A stretch of DNA of 64,000 bases, taken from positions 62,001 through 126,000 of the IMG/VR virus record IMGVR_UViG_3300035156_000206. One strand, written 5' to 3'. The notes beneath the pieces are model-generated. The model saw nothing but the letters and a program-made list of their open reading frames with translations, did not search any database and was not told where the DNA came from. The DNA comes from a virus. How positions within the stretch are numbered: the first letter of the stretch is position 1; each line of letters starts with the position of its first letter. The translations under genes were made by a program, and so were the position numbers. Shown here piece after piece: positions 37,748 through 45,995 of this stretch.

Positions 37748-38666
37748 TAAAAACAAACTGTACGCACTTCAGAAAGAGATGAAGGATTCCTTCACTCTTA
37801 TCAAGGAGAATGGGCCTGATATGGGCTTTGTGATGAATCATATCACTAAGATGTCTAAAGCCATCGACATGCTCATTACCGAAGCAGTAGGCCCGAACCA
37901 CATGTTCGATAACCACATGGAAATGTTGGGCACAGTCCCTGATGGGTATCCTCGTCAGCAAGTGTCAATCGTCCAACATTGGCGTGATCTTGGACGTACG
38001 ATCAAAGCTGGCAGTGAAGTAGACCTGTCGCAGATCGACCCAAAGGAGTTGATGTTCTGGAGCGACCAGCACTTTGGCCACAAGAAGATCATCGAATTCA
38101 GCAACCGTCCATTCGGTAATCTGGAACACATGCACATGGAAATGGCAAGACGGTACAAAGCACGTACCAAGCCTGGCCAAGTGGTGGTTTGGTGCGGCGA
38201 CGTATCGTTTGTTGGCTCTATTGAACTGCACGACATCATGAAGGATTATGCTCACACGTACAACGTACTTGTTGTTGGTAATCATGACATCGATCGTGAT
38301 GGCAAATTGCGCAGCAAGCTGACAGAACACTTCGATGAGATTCACACATCGTTGGTGTTTGGTGACTATGTGATTACTCACCACCCATGGGTCAACATGC
38401 TTCCACAGGGAATGGTCAACATCCATGGTCACTTGCACGATCGTCCATTTTCGATGGATCGTCACCTGTGCGCCTGTGTAGAGCTGACACAGTACGAGCC
38501 AGTGTCCTTGGCAGAGCTGATCACCAAAGGTGAACGGGACACGATCAAACGCAACGCACCAGTTGATGCACCGCCGCGCTTGCCAACAGATGACGAGAAA
38601 GAGCCTCCTATGAGCCTTGAGTACTACAAATCCTTGGCGGCACAATTCGTGGAACCTAAAAAATGA
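37740..38666 (+). CDS. Calcineurin-like metallophosphoesterase
   Basis: Encodes 308 residues. After a helical N-terminal 100 residues, all five metal-binding motifs are visible: FWSDQHFGH (about 107-115), WCGDVSF, VVGNHDIDRD, YVITHHPW and NIHGHLHD. Such enzymes hydrolyse phosphomono- or diesters. The start overlaps the topoisomerase stop by 8 bases and its end overlaps the next gene, so it is embedded in the topoisomerase operon. Possible roles include nucleotide hydrolysis or RNA/DNA end processing; the substrate is unknown. Confidence 0.87.
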   Translation: MTNKNKLYALQKEMKDSFTLIKENGPDMGFVMNHITKMSKAIDMLITEAVGPNHMFDNHMEMLGTVPDGYPRQQVSIVQHWRDLGRTIKAGSEVDLSQIDPKELMFWSDQHFGHKKIIEFSNRPFGNLEHMHMEMARRYKARTKPGQVVVWCGDVSFVGSIELHDIMKDYAHTYNVLVVGNHDIDRDGKLRSKLTEHFDEIHTSLVFGDYVITHHPWVNMLPQGMVNIHGHLHDRPFSMDRHLCACVELTQYEPVSLAELITKGERDTIKRNAPVDAPPRLPTDDEKEPPMSLEYYKSLAAQFVEPKK

Positions 38667-39502
38667 GCGACAATTTCGAGAAGACTAAGGCCTGGGCAGT
38701 AGCTACACGCGATGACTTTGCCTTGCGTGCGGCCAAAGCTAGAGCCGGTATGGAAGGCAAAGAATGGCCTTCTGTCCTGGCCGGGAAGATCAGTGACAAA
38801 GATCTGATGTGGATCACCTACACCACGAGCCATTACCTGTATGAAAGTCCATGCTTTCTGCCATACATGATGATGCATTTGCCACGCGAACAACGTTGGG
38901 TTTATGTCAAGCGGTTTGAAGTTGCGCTGGCTACTCTTGTTTGCAGTGCAATTGGTGGCAAGATTCTCGCTGTCAGCGAAGGCAATGAGCCAGGGTACGA
39001 CCTGATCATCGAAACAGATGAGGGCGTGCAGAAGACAGAGATCAAGTCAACAGAGAAGCATGCCATCTTTATTGAAGGTGGGCGCTACGATATGTCCGCT
39101 TCGGGACTCAGCTTGACGGAGTCTGATATCTACCTGATCGTTTCTCGTGATCAACAAATGCATCCGGATGGAACATTCTCGTATGTAGGCAAGGTGCGAG
39201 CCGTATTTACATATCAGCTCGTCGAAGAGTACATGCGCATTGCTGGTCACAGCGAGCGAGTATTCTTGCCAGATGCAAATGGTCCAGGCAGTCGTGGTGT
39301 CAAGATGGACATGAAGAAGGAAGACATCCCTCATGTGTGGATTGGTGATATTGCATGCAAGGTTGATCAGTACGGAAATACGGTGTATGATACATCAGCA
39401 TTTGTTCGCCAGCCTGCAACTGAAAACCAGGCTCGTGCACAATTTAACAAAGGCGTCAGACTGATGGAGAAATTTGACTGCCGCCAAGAGGAGCTAGAAT
39501 GA
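38663..39502 (+). CDS. Unknown protein, possible PD-(D/E)xK nuclease fold
   Basis: Encodes 279 residues. The segment EPGYDLIIETDEGVQKTEIKSTEKH (about 112-136) has an Asp, a strand and an E-x-K triad, the arrangement of restriction-endonuclease-like folds. The rest is unassigned. It overlaps its neighbours on both sides (ATGA), lying between the metallophosphoesterase and the topoisomerase cleavage subunit. A nuclease role would fit the context but rests on this one motif. Confidence 0.5.
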   Translation: MSDNFEKTKAWAVATRDDFALRAAKARAGMEGKEWPSVLAGKISDKDLMWITYTTSHYLYESPCFLPYMMMHLPREQRWVYVKRFEVALATLVCSAIGGKILAVSEGNEPGYDLIIETDEGVQKTEIKSTEKHAIFIEGGRYDMSASGLSLTESDIYLIVSRDQQMHPDGTFSYVGKVRAVFTYQLVEEYMRIAGHSERVFLPDANGPGSRGVKMDMKKEDIPHVWIGDIACKVDQYGNTVYDTSAFVRQPATENQARAQFNKGVRLMEKFDCRQEELE

Positions 39503-40854
39503 AAAAACCTTTTACATCGTCTGATTACCTACTACAGGAAGGAAGAAGTTATGCGCTCTACACGATCCAGTTCCGTGCTATTCCATATATCACCGATGGA
39601 GTTAAGCCAGGCATGCGCCGGGTACTCTGGTGCGCTCGAAATGGCGATAAGTATAAGTCAGCGACGCTCGCCGGCCTTGCCGTCCCGCTCCATCCCCATG
39701 CTCCTCCGGAAGATTCCATTGACACCATCACAGGTGGATATGTCAACAACATCCCACTGTTCGACGGGTACGGTGTCTTCGGAACACTCATCAACCCAAC
39801 CGCATTCGGTGCATCACGATACACATCAATCAAAGTAAGCTCATTTACCAAAGATGTTGTGTTCCGTGATATTGAGATCATTCCGATGGTCCCAAACTAC
39901 GATTCGACCGAAATGGAGCCAAAGCACTTCTTACCTTTGATCCCAGTTGCAATTCTGAATCCAACGTCAGGTATTGCAATGGGCTACGCAACAGACATCC
40001 TGCCGCGTACCCTAAAAGACATCGTTGAGTCACAGCTTGAGCACTTAGCAGGCAAGGAAGTCAAAGAGCGTGCACCACACTTCCAACCAACACACAATCC
40101 TGCGATCGCTCGATTGGTGGATAAAAAGGGTGTTGTGCGTTGGCACTTCCGTGGTGAGTACAAGACCATCAACACTACTGAGGTCCAGATCACCAAACTG
40201 CCTTACGGCGTTGGCCACCAAGAGTTCATTGACCATTTGCATGGCCTACTGGAAGCAGTGGACAAAGAAGGTAAGGATATCTCCATCCTAAACGACGTGA
40301 TTGATTCGTCCAAAGACGTCATCAACATCCTCGTGAAGTTCAAGCGCGGTGCACTAGCTGACATGTCCAAAGAGAAGCTTGACCTATTCTTGGGCATCGA
40401 TAAGGCGAAGACGGAGAACCTCACCCTTGTTGATTTTAGCGGTGATGCAGTTACACGGTTGGGTTACGTCGACATCATCAAGCAGTTCACTGATTGGCGT
40501 CTCCAATGGTACACTCCACGATATGAGCGTCTGCTAGCTATGATCGAGGTAGACATCAGGAAGTACGACGACATCATTCTGTCCATCAGAAAGAACGTTG
40601 CTGGTGCCAGTAAGAAGACTGCTGACCGTACCGAACTGAAAGAGTACATCGAGGCAATTGGTGTGTTCTACGTAGATTACATCGCTGATCTACCAATCTA
40701 CAAGTTTACGGAAGAGGAACTCCGCAAGGTTGAAGAGAAGCGTCTGGCTGCACTTGTTACAAAGCAAGAGTATCAAGACATCATCGGCAGCGATACAAAG
40801 CGTAAAAACATTTACATTTCCGAGCTGAAAGAAGTATTGAAGAAGTTTGGATAA
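39499..40854 (+). CDS. Type II DNA topoisomerase, cleavage (GyrA/gp52-like) subunit
   Basis: Encodes 451 residues. DGVKPGMRRVLW (33-44) and GGYVNNIPLFDGYGVFG (79-95) match the winged-helix region. The catalytic tyrosine is Tyr108 in FGASRYTSIKVSS. IIPMVPNYDSTEMEP and IAMGYATDILPRTL follow as in T4 gp52/GyrA. A long coiled-coil tower (340-440) ends the protein. It is shorter than GyrA because the C-terminal wrapping domain is absent, as in T4 gp52 (442). Confidence 0.93.
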   Translation: MKKPFTSSDYLLQEGRSYALYTIQFRAIPYITDGVKPGMRRVLWCARNGDKYKSATLAGLAVPLHPHAPPEDSIDTITGGYVNNIPLFDGYGVFGTLINPTAFGASRYTSIKVSSFTKDVVFRDIEIIPMVPNYDSTEMEPKHFLPLIPVAILNPTSGIAMGYATDILPRTLKDIVESQLEHLAGKEVKERAPHFQPTHNPAIARLVDKKGVVRWHFRGEYKTINTTEVQITKLPYGVGHQEFIDHLHGLLEAVDKEGKDISILNDVIDSSKDVINILVKFKRGALADMSKEKLDLFLGIDKAKTENLTLVDFSGDAVTRLGYVDIIKQFTDWRLQWYTPRYERLLAMIEVDIRKYDDIILSIRKNVAGASKKTADRTELKEYIEAIGVFYVDYIADLPIYKFTEEELRKVEEKRLAALVTKQEYQDIIGSDTKRKNIYISELKEVLKKFG

Positions 40855-40859
40855 CCCTG

Positions 40860-40887
40860 AATACACGCTAAATAATGCGTGTATTTT
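40860..40887 (+). terminator. Terminator after the topoisomerase operon
   Basis: AATACACGC (40860-40868) pairs with GCGTGTATT (40877-40885), loop of 8 bases, then TT. The T tract is short, so efficiency may be moderate. Confidence 0.75.
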
Positions 40888-40915
40888 CATTCTCACATCG
40901 TATTGAAAGACAATT

Positions 40916-41137
40916 ATGGAATCATTGAATCCTACCACTGCAACAACAGGTGTACCAGAAACATTTGAAATGAAGCTGAATATCACTGATGGTGCTGGTG
41001 TTGTTCACGAATTAGAGATCACTAAGGTTGAAGGTCAACAGCCTCTCATTCACATGTTTGGCAACAACATCAAGTTAGTCAGCCGTCTCCGCATGGCTCT
41101 GGACATCGTGGAGCGGGCCGAAGGCGCACTAATTTAA
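40916..41137 (+). CDS. Small protein of unknown function
   Basis: Encodes 73 residues. Two beta segments (ETFEMKLNITDGAGVVHELEITKVEG) and a C-terminal helix. The upstream sequence is poor in ribosome-site character (ATTGAAAGACAATT). Ends just before a promoter. Confidence 0.55.
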   Translation: MESLNPTTATTGVPETFEMKLNITDGAGVVHELEITKVEGQQPLIHMFGNNIKLVSRLRMALDIVERAEGALI

Positions 41138-41140
41138 CTG

Positions 41141-41169
41141 TTGATTTTGTCCAAGTGATGAATTACAAT
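41141..41169 (+). promoter_or_regulatory. Sigma70-like promoter
   Basis: TTGATT (41141-41146), 17-bp spacer, TACAAT (41164-41169), 30 bases before the ATG at 41199. Confidence 0.7.
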
Positions 41170-41198
41170 TGTCCAATAAACTTTTGATGAGAATTCAC

Positions 41199-41633
41199 AT
41201 GACCACATTATTACAAACATTGCAGGACGAACTGTTGGCTGCACGCAAGCTGCGCCTCGATGAAGTTCGAATCGAGCTTCTCAAGGTCGTCATCAATCGT
41301 GCAGAAGCTGAAGGCAAGAAGGAACTGCGTGCACCTACCGAAGCTGAAGTGTTGGACGCAATCAAGTACTACAGCAAGGGTGCCAAAGAGACAGTCGCAT
41401 TGATGGCTAAAGGCGGGATGCTTTCGGATCCACGCTTTGATGTAGCACGCCGCGAAGTCGACATCCTGGCAGCTTTCTTACCAACGCAAATTGGCGATCC
41501 CGAATTGCTGGCTAGTATCCGCGAAATCGGTCTGACCAACATTGGTCTGGTGATGAAGGGCTTGAAAGCCAAATACGGCGACAGCTTCGATGCAGCGCGC
41601 GCCAAGCAGTTGTTCACCAAAGAAACATCCTAA
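41199..41633 (+). CDS. GatB/YqeY-domain protein
   Basis: Encodes 144 residues. The helical YqeY fold is recognisable from LRLDEVRIELLKVVINRAEAEG (about 17-38), a K-rich middle, and REVDILAAFLPTQIGDPELL (about 85-104), matching the E-x-x-il-x-x-y-lP-x-q signature. It ends with GLVMKGLKAKYGDSFDAARAKQL. YqeY proteins resemble the tail domain of GatB, which binds tRNA; their own role is unclear. ATG at 41199 is chosen; one at 41187 is possible. Confidence 0.82.
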   Translation: MTTLLQTLQDELLAARKLRLDEVRIELLKVVINRAEAEGKKELRAPTEAEVLDAIKYYSKGAKETVALMAKGGMLSDPRFDVARREVDILAAFLPTQIGDPELLASIREIGLTNIGLVMKGLKAKYGDSFDAARAKQLFTKETS

Positions 41634-41654
41634 ACAAGAGGTTTAAGTCTTAAA

Positions 41655-41891
41655 ATGAGTCGTCATAACGCATCAAAGTCGTATGAAATTCAATCCCTGG
41701 TAAAACAGGTGAACGAAGCAACGGAGCAAGAGCTGTACGATCTCCATGGTATTGAAGTGTCCGATGGTACTGTCTATGACATGTGCTACGATCAACACTT
41801 CGATTCTGTGGTAGAATGGGCAACCTTCAACATTGAACAAGAAGCGCTAGAGGACGACTCATCCTCAGCATATGGAGCACTCGATGATTAA
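41655..41891 (+). CDS. Small acidic protein of unknown function
   Basis: Encodes 78 residues, 21 bases after the YqeY-like gene. Acidic C-terminus (EALEDDSSSAYGALDD). Overlaps the next start by 8 bases. No family recognised. Confidence 0.58.
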   Translation: MSRHNASKSYEIQSLVKQVNEATEQELYDLHGIEVSDGTVYDMCYDQHFDSVVEWATFNIEQEALEDDSSSAYGALDD

Positions 41892-42138
41892 GCTGTTAAC
41901 AATTGTAGTTGCAGTATCCCTGCTCACGGGGTGTATTCGGCGTGAAGTCCCAGCCGTGGAGATGATTACCATGTTGTCTCCAGAGCAATTGTTTGCTCTG
42001 CAATCACGCTGCGAGGAGTTGGGGTTGATCTCCCGCGTGGTGACTGACAATCGCAACAGGCCGATAGTGGCCCAATGCCATGCCAAACGCACCCCAGTCA
42101 ACCAACCAGTTGTAGTCAAACCGGTACCTTTGTCATGA
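41884..42138 (+). CDS. Small lipoprotein, tandem paralogue 1
   Basis: Encodes 84 residues. Lipoprotein signal with lipobox LLTGC (about 13-17). The mature part carries LQSRCEELGLISRVVTDNRNRPIVAQC, two cysteines about 23 apart that are probably bridged in the periplasm. ATG at 41884 follows TGGAG. The next gene repeats the same layout. Possibly a superinfection-exclusion type of lipoprotein, unproven. Confidence 0.7.
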   Translation: MIKLLTIVVAVSLLTGCIRREVPAVEMITMLSPEQLFALQSRCEELGLISRVVTDNRNRPIVAQCHAKRTPVNQPVVVKPVPLS

Positions 42139-42341
42139 TCAAGAAGCTCCTTATCGTCGCAACATGCTTTGCATTGACTGCCTGTTACAACAGCGTAGGC
42201 ATGTCTATCGAAACTGCTGGCAAAGTGCAAACGGCTTGTGCCGAGCTCAAGTTGGTATCCACGGTGGAACGTGGCAATGGCAACACAATTCGAGCTGTCC
42301 GGTGTTCCACAGCTGATCAGGCCAGTAGCGTGTCGCAATAA
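42135..42341 (+). CDS. Small lipoprotein, tandem paralogue 2
   Basis: Encodes 68 residues from ATG at 42135 (ATGA overlap). Lipobox LTAC at about 14-17. Mature part VQTACAELKLVSTVERGNGNTIRAVRC aligns with its neighbour, including both cysteines, so this is a tandem duplicate. Followed by a bidirectional terminator. Confidence 0.7.
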   Translation: MIKKLLIVATCFALTACYNSVGMSIETAGKVQTACAELKLVSTVERGNGNTIRAVRCSTADQASSVSQ

Positions 42342-42370
42342 ACAAAAGCCACCCTAGGGTGGCTTTTGTT
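42341..42370. terminator. Bidirectional terminator between convergent genes
   Basis: AACAAAAGCCACCC (42341-42354) and GGGTGGCTTTTGTT (42357-42370) are perfect complements. It ends both the plus lipoprotein genes and the minus-strand lysis gene (stop at 42369). Confidence 0.92.
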
Positions 42371-43064
42371 ATGGGAATGACGAAATGTACTTCTTACGTC
42401 TGATGAAAAACACATTTCGGACGTAACCTCGGTTGATTTCAAAGGCTGATTGTCCGTATCCATGCTGTTTGATACGTGTCTTGAAGCTGTACTTCTCTAC
42501 ATTGTCAAACCACTTATCTGGATCACATCCCGGCATGGCTGTACAAAGCGTGCGATCTTGGATAACACCACGCAATCCTCCGTTGTACCCGGACATCATA
42601 AACGCATAGTGCTCAATGTCAGTTGTTGGCCACTTTATGCTGTTGTATAGACCTTTGTCCATCAGCACAACGGTCTTCAACTGATACGAAGGATCATAGC
42701 GGTTTTCCCACTTCCAAGCGCGAAGTTCAGGGAACCTTGCCTTCATTTCTTCAAAGTTGTTGAACCGAACAGTACCATCCTTGCGGTAAGCAATAGTCAA
42801 CTGTCCTAGTCCAAAGCCATACTCCACAGGCGTCTTCAGTTCTGTGGTTGGATTCCAACATTTCTTGCTCTTCAGGGAAGCACAACTCTCCTGCTCGATC
42901 TGAGCAGCAATCAGTGACTGACTTTGCATAGATGGCCAAATATCAACCATCACACGCTTCAGATCAGGCAAATACTGTACCGCACGTTCAGGCAGAGTTT
43001 GCGGTACGGAGTTCGTGCAGAAACCTAAGGCTACAACAACTACGAGTGCCTTTAGGATGTTCAT
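42369..43064 (-). CDS. Lytic transglycosylase/endolysin with N-terminal signal
   Basis: Encodes 231 residues. An N-terminal signal or signal-anchor (about 3-20, ILKALVVVVALGFCTNSV) precedes an SLT-like domain: IAAQIEQESCAS with the predicted catalytic Glu59 before Ser60, YGFGLGQLTIAYR, and FMMSGYNGGLRGV. It would cleave peptidoglycan to release progeny. It lies three bases downstream of the holin candidate on the minus strand, both under a late box, which is a classic lysis pair. Confidence 0.8.
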   Translation of the reverse strand: MNILKALVVVVALGFCTNSVPQTLPERAVQYLPDLKRVMVDIWPSMQSQSLIAAQIEQESCASLKSKKCWNPTTELKTPVEYGFGLGQLTIAYRKDGTVRFNNFEEMKARFPELRAWKWENRYDPSYQLKTVVLMDKGLYNSIKWPTTDIEHYAFMMSGYNGGLRGVIQDRTLCTAMPGCDPDKWFDNVEKYSFKTRIKQHGYGQSAFEINRGYVRNVFFIRRKKYISSFP

Positions 43065-43066
43065 GG

Positions 43067-43369
43067 TTAGCTCAGTAGTACTACACCGGCAACAACGAAG
43101 ACCGATAGGATGATGCTGAAGCTGAGAAACACTACAGCGGCTGACATTGGTGTTTCCAAAGCACGTTCTGCATAGTGACGCAGATTAATGTAAGGAAACA
43201 TGATTTTACGCAGGATATGCGACGCGGCCGCGAGAGCGATTGTGATACCCAACGAGTAGATCACGACGAGGCTGCCATGGTCTGGAATGAGAATCATCCC
43301 AGCTATAAGCAACATTGGGATAATACGTTTGGATTCTTTTTTGAGGTAGTTAAAGATACTGTTGAGCAT
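43067..43369 (-). CDS. Holin candidate (three-span membrane protein)
   Basis: Encodes 100 residues with hydrophobic segments at about 17-34, 36-52 and 76-99. The conserved middle HILRKIMFPYINLRHYAERALETPMSAAVVFLS recalls a family of putative holins in large phages (R-K-x-x-FPYid...A-ETP-x-x-Aa-vf). AAGGA before the ATG. It precedes the transglycosylase under a late promoter, so a role in timing lysis is likely. Confidence 0.68.
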   Translation of the reverse strand: MLNSIFNYLKKESKRIIPMLLIAGMILIPDHGSLVVIYSLGITIALAAASHILRKIMFPYINLRHYAERALETPMSAAVVFLSFSIILSVFVVAGVVLLS

Positions 43370-43394
43370 AAGGGTCCTTGCTAAGGTTGTGTGG

Positions 43395-43403
43395 CTATTT
43401 ATG
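43395..43403 (-). promoter_or_regulatory. T4-type late promoter (minus strand) for lysis genes
   Basis: Reads CATAAATAG on the minus strand, 26 bases before the holin-candidate ATG at 43369. Confidence 0.7.
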
Positions 43404-43435
43404 ACCCTTAGTTTGGACGAATACTATACCCTAAT

Positions 43436-43465
43436 AAAGAAAAAGCCCAGATGGTCTGGGCTTTT
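43436..43465 (-). terminator. Terminator after the tail-fibre assembly gene (minus)
   Basis: AAAAGCCCAGA (43441-43451), loop TGG, TCTGGGCTTTT (43455-43465). On the minus strand it runs into TTTTTCTTT, three bases after the stop of the gene at 43469. Confidence 0.92.
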
Positions 43466-43468
43466 GTA

Positions 43469-44065
43469 TTAGGTGGCAGCAAACATCGGTGGCCATCCTG
43501 ATGTAAAGTCCATCTTTGCAGGTGCCTTGGATTCAAGTAATGCCTCATGGTAACCTTCCGCTACCGCAAAAACTTGTGCTTGCAGCTGTTTGGCAGCAGC
43601 AACAATGTCATTACCCAATTGGATTGTCATAGGGACCATTGTGCCATCCATGGTCTTCCACAATACTGGATATCCTGCAACTGTAATAACGTCCGTCAGT
43701 GCACCACCAGCATCTAGCATATCGCGTCCACTATCTTTCAAGCTCAGGTACAATACCTTGCTGTCCAGGTCCGTATGGAACCAATGTTCACCTACCTGAA
43801 CGCCACCAGCATAGTGTGCGTCCCGAATCTGCTGAATACGACTCCAGATTGCATCTAAGTCCACAGGTGGTGCAGCACTTTTCCATTTACCTTTAACCAA
43901 TGATACAACCTGCAAGCGAGATGCTGCTTCACGCACAAATTCTTCATCGATCTTGCTGATTTCTACCAAGTCAGTTGGCCAAGTGCCTGCTCGTTCATAT
44001 AGGTCTCGGTGCTCATCCAGGTAAAAACCTCCCTTTGAGGGCGAGTAGTATTTTTTAGTGTTCAT
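43469..44065 (-). CDS. Tail-fibre assembly-like protein (DUF4376-type C-terminus)
   Basis: Encodes 198 residues from minus ATG at 44065 (AAGGA upstream; a start at 44086 lies before that site). It begins KKYYSPSKGGFYLDEHRDLYERAGTWPTDLVEIS, the form of phage tail-fibre assembly proteins. The C-terminal domain (DAIWSRIQQIRDAHYAGGVQVGEHWFHTDLDSKVLYL) matches DUF4376. It lies immediately downstream of the tail-fibre gene and probably acts as its chaperone. Confidence 0.75.
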   Translation of the reverse strand: MNTKKYYSPSKGGFYLDEHRDLYERAGTWPTDLVEISKIDEEFVREAASRLQVVSLVKGKWKSAAPPVDLDAIWSRIQQIRDAHYAGGVQVGEHWFHTDLDSKVLYLSLKDSGRDMLDAGGALTDVITVAGYPVLWKTMDGTMVPMTIQLGNDIVAAAKQLQAQVFAVAEGYHEALLESKAPAKMDFTSGWPPMFAAT

Positions 44066-44075
44066 GTAATGATCC

Positions 44076-45263
44076 TTAGTATCCAATTACGAGTACATGT
44101 GGGCGCGATTGCGAGTTGTATTGACCACTGTAACGCTGACGTTGTGTATATATGGACGATGTTGATGGGTACACCGTTTGGTACCACCAGTCACTCCAGT
44201 CCCCAGTTGATGAAACCTCCATCGACACGTACGCTGCAAGGAAGGCATTTGGGAACGTAATAGGGTAGGCAAGATATTGATATGGTTCATTGCCGTTAGC
44301 GGCTTCCCAATTTCCGCGAATCCATTGGACGATGAGACCACTTGGTAAACGTGTCCATCCTGATGTACCATATGAGCCTGTAAAGGCTGATTGGATGCTG
44401 GACGCAATATCAGAATCCATGACGATGTTACCCATGTCCGTATTGTCGACCGTGATCTTTGTTCTCGATCCTGACCATCCCATCTTTACTGTATTGGTGG
44501 ATTGACCAATTCCTGTACCTTGTTGTACTGGAGTAAAGCCGAATGATGCTGTATTGCCAGGAACGCCTTGTGGGCCCTGAGGACCTGGAACATTTGATGC
44601 TGGACCAGTTGCTCCGGTAATCCCTTGAGGTCCTTGCGGCCCTTGAGGACCCTGTGGCCCTGTTGCTCCTGTTCCACCAGTTGCGCCTTGTGGACCTTGT
44701 GGGCCCTGAGGACCTGGAACACTACTATTCAATCCAGCTGGGCCTTGAGGACCTGTTGGACCAGGAGTCATGGCCCTGTTGTCGACATATTGCTTCGTTG
44801 CCGCGTGCAGTGGGGATGTTGGATTGGCATTGAGTGTCAGGAAGCCAGTCATTGTGTCGCCTGACCGAGCAACTTTGGCTGCAATGGCTGCCGTAACAGC
44901 ACCACCAGTACCGTTGTCACCCACGAAGTTCCACGATCCTGTGGTACCATCATGTGAATACACTTTCAGTAGACGCACCGAATAGTCGAACCAAAGCTGG
45001 CCAACAGTTGGAGCTACGGGTGCAACACCAGCACTAGCAAAGTTCTCAAGGATGTGAACGATTGCTTCGCCGATGCGTTCACCATACTGGGTGATCCCCA
45101 TTCCTGGAATGGTAATAGACGTGTTATACGACGTTGCAGTTGAGTCAGGTGCAGCTGTGATTGGCGTTAGAGGGCCATTCGTTGTATTCGGGTCAATCGT
45201 AAAAGGCGCTTTGCCTGGGACCGATTCGTCCGTGAAATTGATGTTATATGGAATTCCGAGCAT
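44076..45263 (-). CDS. Tail fibre protein with collagen-like repeats
   Basis: Encodes 395 residues. The N-terminal domain (about 1-110, [33 protein letters not shown]) resembles the virion-attachment domain of T4-like fibres. A linker [28 protein letters not shown] follows, then about 80 residues of Gly-x-y triplets ([19 protein letters not shown]) that would form a collagen-type triple helix. The C-terminal domain of about 150 residues has [19 protein letters not shown] and is probably the receptor-binding tip. A late box lies 25 bases upstream of the ATG. Confidence 0.88.
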   Translation of the reverse strand: MLGIPYNINFTDESVPGKAPFTIDPNTTNGPLTPITAAPDSTATSYNTSITIPGMGITQYGERIGEAIVHILENFASAGVAPVAPTVGQLWFDYSVRLLKVYSHDGTTGSWNFVGDNGTGGAVTAAIAAKVARSGDTMTGFLTLNANPTSPLHAATKQYVDNRAMTPGPTGPQGPAGLNSSVPGPQGPQGPQGATGGTGATGPQGPQGPQGPQGITGATGPASNVPGPQGPQGVPGNTASFGFTPVQQGTGIGQSTNTVKMGWSGSRTKITVDNTDMGNIVMDSDIASSIQSAFTGSYGTSGWTRLPSGLIVQWIRGNWEAANGNEPYQYLAYPITFPNAFLAAYVSMEVSSTGDWSDWWYQTVYPSTSSIYTQRQRYSGQYNSQSRPHVLVIGY

Positions 45264-45287
45264 GTTCTACCTCATTTTAGATATTGT

Positions 45288-45296
45288 GTATTTATG
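45288..45296 (-). promoter_or_regulatory. T4-type late promoter (minus strand) for tail fibre genes
   Basis: Reads CATAAATAC on the minus strand, 25 bases before the tail-fibre ATG at 45263. It overlaps the 3' end of the gene above. Confidence 0.72.
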
Positions 45297-45546
45297 GAGC
45301 GCAGTCCAATACCATTTCACCCTTGATGATTCTAAGGATTACTCGTGGGTCCACAACCTTGCAATGGGCTTGCACTTCTGCAATCCGTCGCTTGGGAATA
45401 TCGTAGTGAGGATATGAACTACCTCTATGGAACCAGCACCGATTGATATTTAGTTCAATTGCCATCCGGTGCAGATTCTCAATAGAATACGGCACACAAA
45501 CGAGGTGCCGCATTTCATCACAGTAGTACATTAGATCAGGACTCAT
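45292..45546 (-). CDS. DUF4031-family protein
   Basis: Encodes 84 residues: YYCDEMRHLVCVPYSIENLHRMAIELNINRCWFHRG, then HYDIPKRRI. This matches DUF4031, a small family with a D-x-x-R-H-l-x-c-x-P-y-s pattern found in phages and bacteria, function unknown. It overlaps the preceding minus-strand gene (ATGA type) and ends in the late promoter of the tail fibre. Confidence 0.75.
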   Translation of the reverse strand: MSPDLMYYCDEMRHLVCVPYSIENLHRMAIELNINRCWFHRGSSYPHYDIPKRRIAEVQAHCKVVDPRVILRIIKGEMVLDCAP

Positions 45547-45995
45547 AGTCTACCTATGGTTAGGTGAAACCAACGCTTCGTAGTTGGATGACCATAAAAA
45601 CCACGAACACTAGTCAGATCATCACACAGTGCATTCAACCACCAATGGTTTCCATTGGTGTAGACATCATGTGTATATTGTACAAGTACTTCTTTCCCAT
45701 CATCATGCCCCCACTCCGGGCCATTGATGAGTGAGGGCTCACCACGGATGGCTGATACATGGGCACCCCATTGTGTTTTGTGTTGAAGTTTGATTCCAAA
45801 TCTGACGTATACCATTTGAGCATAGTACCGAGCGATCTCGTCGTCAACGCGGACTAATAACCAATCGTCGATGTACTGAAGAGTGCCAACTACACTATGA
45901 ATGTAGTTGTCACCCTCCCGGTCACGGTATGTGGTGTTGAGACGCCCAAAGGAACTGCCCAGTACATGGGTCCCTTGTGACGTATCGATATGCAT
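45543..45995 (-). CDS. 2H phosphoesterase-like protein (Swiss-army-knife RNA-repair type)
   Basis: Encodes 150 residues. Two histidine motifs, GAHVSAIRGE (about 87-96) and a C-terminal FHLTIGRL, form the HxS...HxT pair of 2H phosphoesterases. VGTLQYIDDWLLVRVDDEIARYYAQMV and NGNHWWLNALCDDLTSVRGF are shared with phage proteins described as Swiss-army-knife RNA-repair-like. It could open 2',3'-cyclic phosphates at broken RNA. It is distinct in sequence from the Acb1-type enzyme. Its stop and start overlap its neighbours, next to NrdB. Confidence 0.72.
   Translation of the reverse strand: MHIDTSQGTHVLGSSFGRLNTTYRDREGDNYIHSVVGTLQYIDDWLLVRVDDEIARYYAQMVYVRFGIKLQHKTQWGAHVSAIRGEPSLINGPEWGHDDGKEVLVQYTHDVYTNGNHWWLNALCDDLTSVRGFYGHPTTKRWFHLTIGRL

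Noticed and set aside
44575-44775. Gly-rich minus-strand triplet repeats as a separate repeat element
   Set aside because: They are the collagen-like coding region of the tail fibre; the plus-strand open frames there are its shadows.
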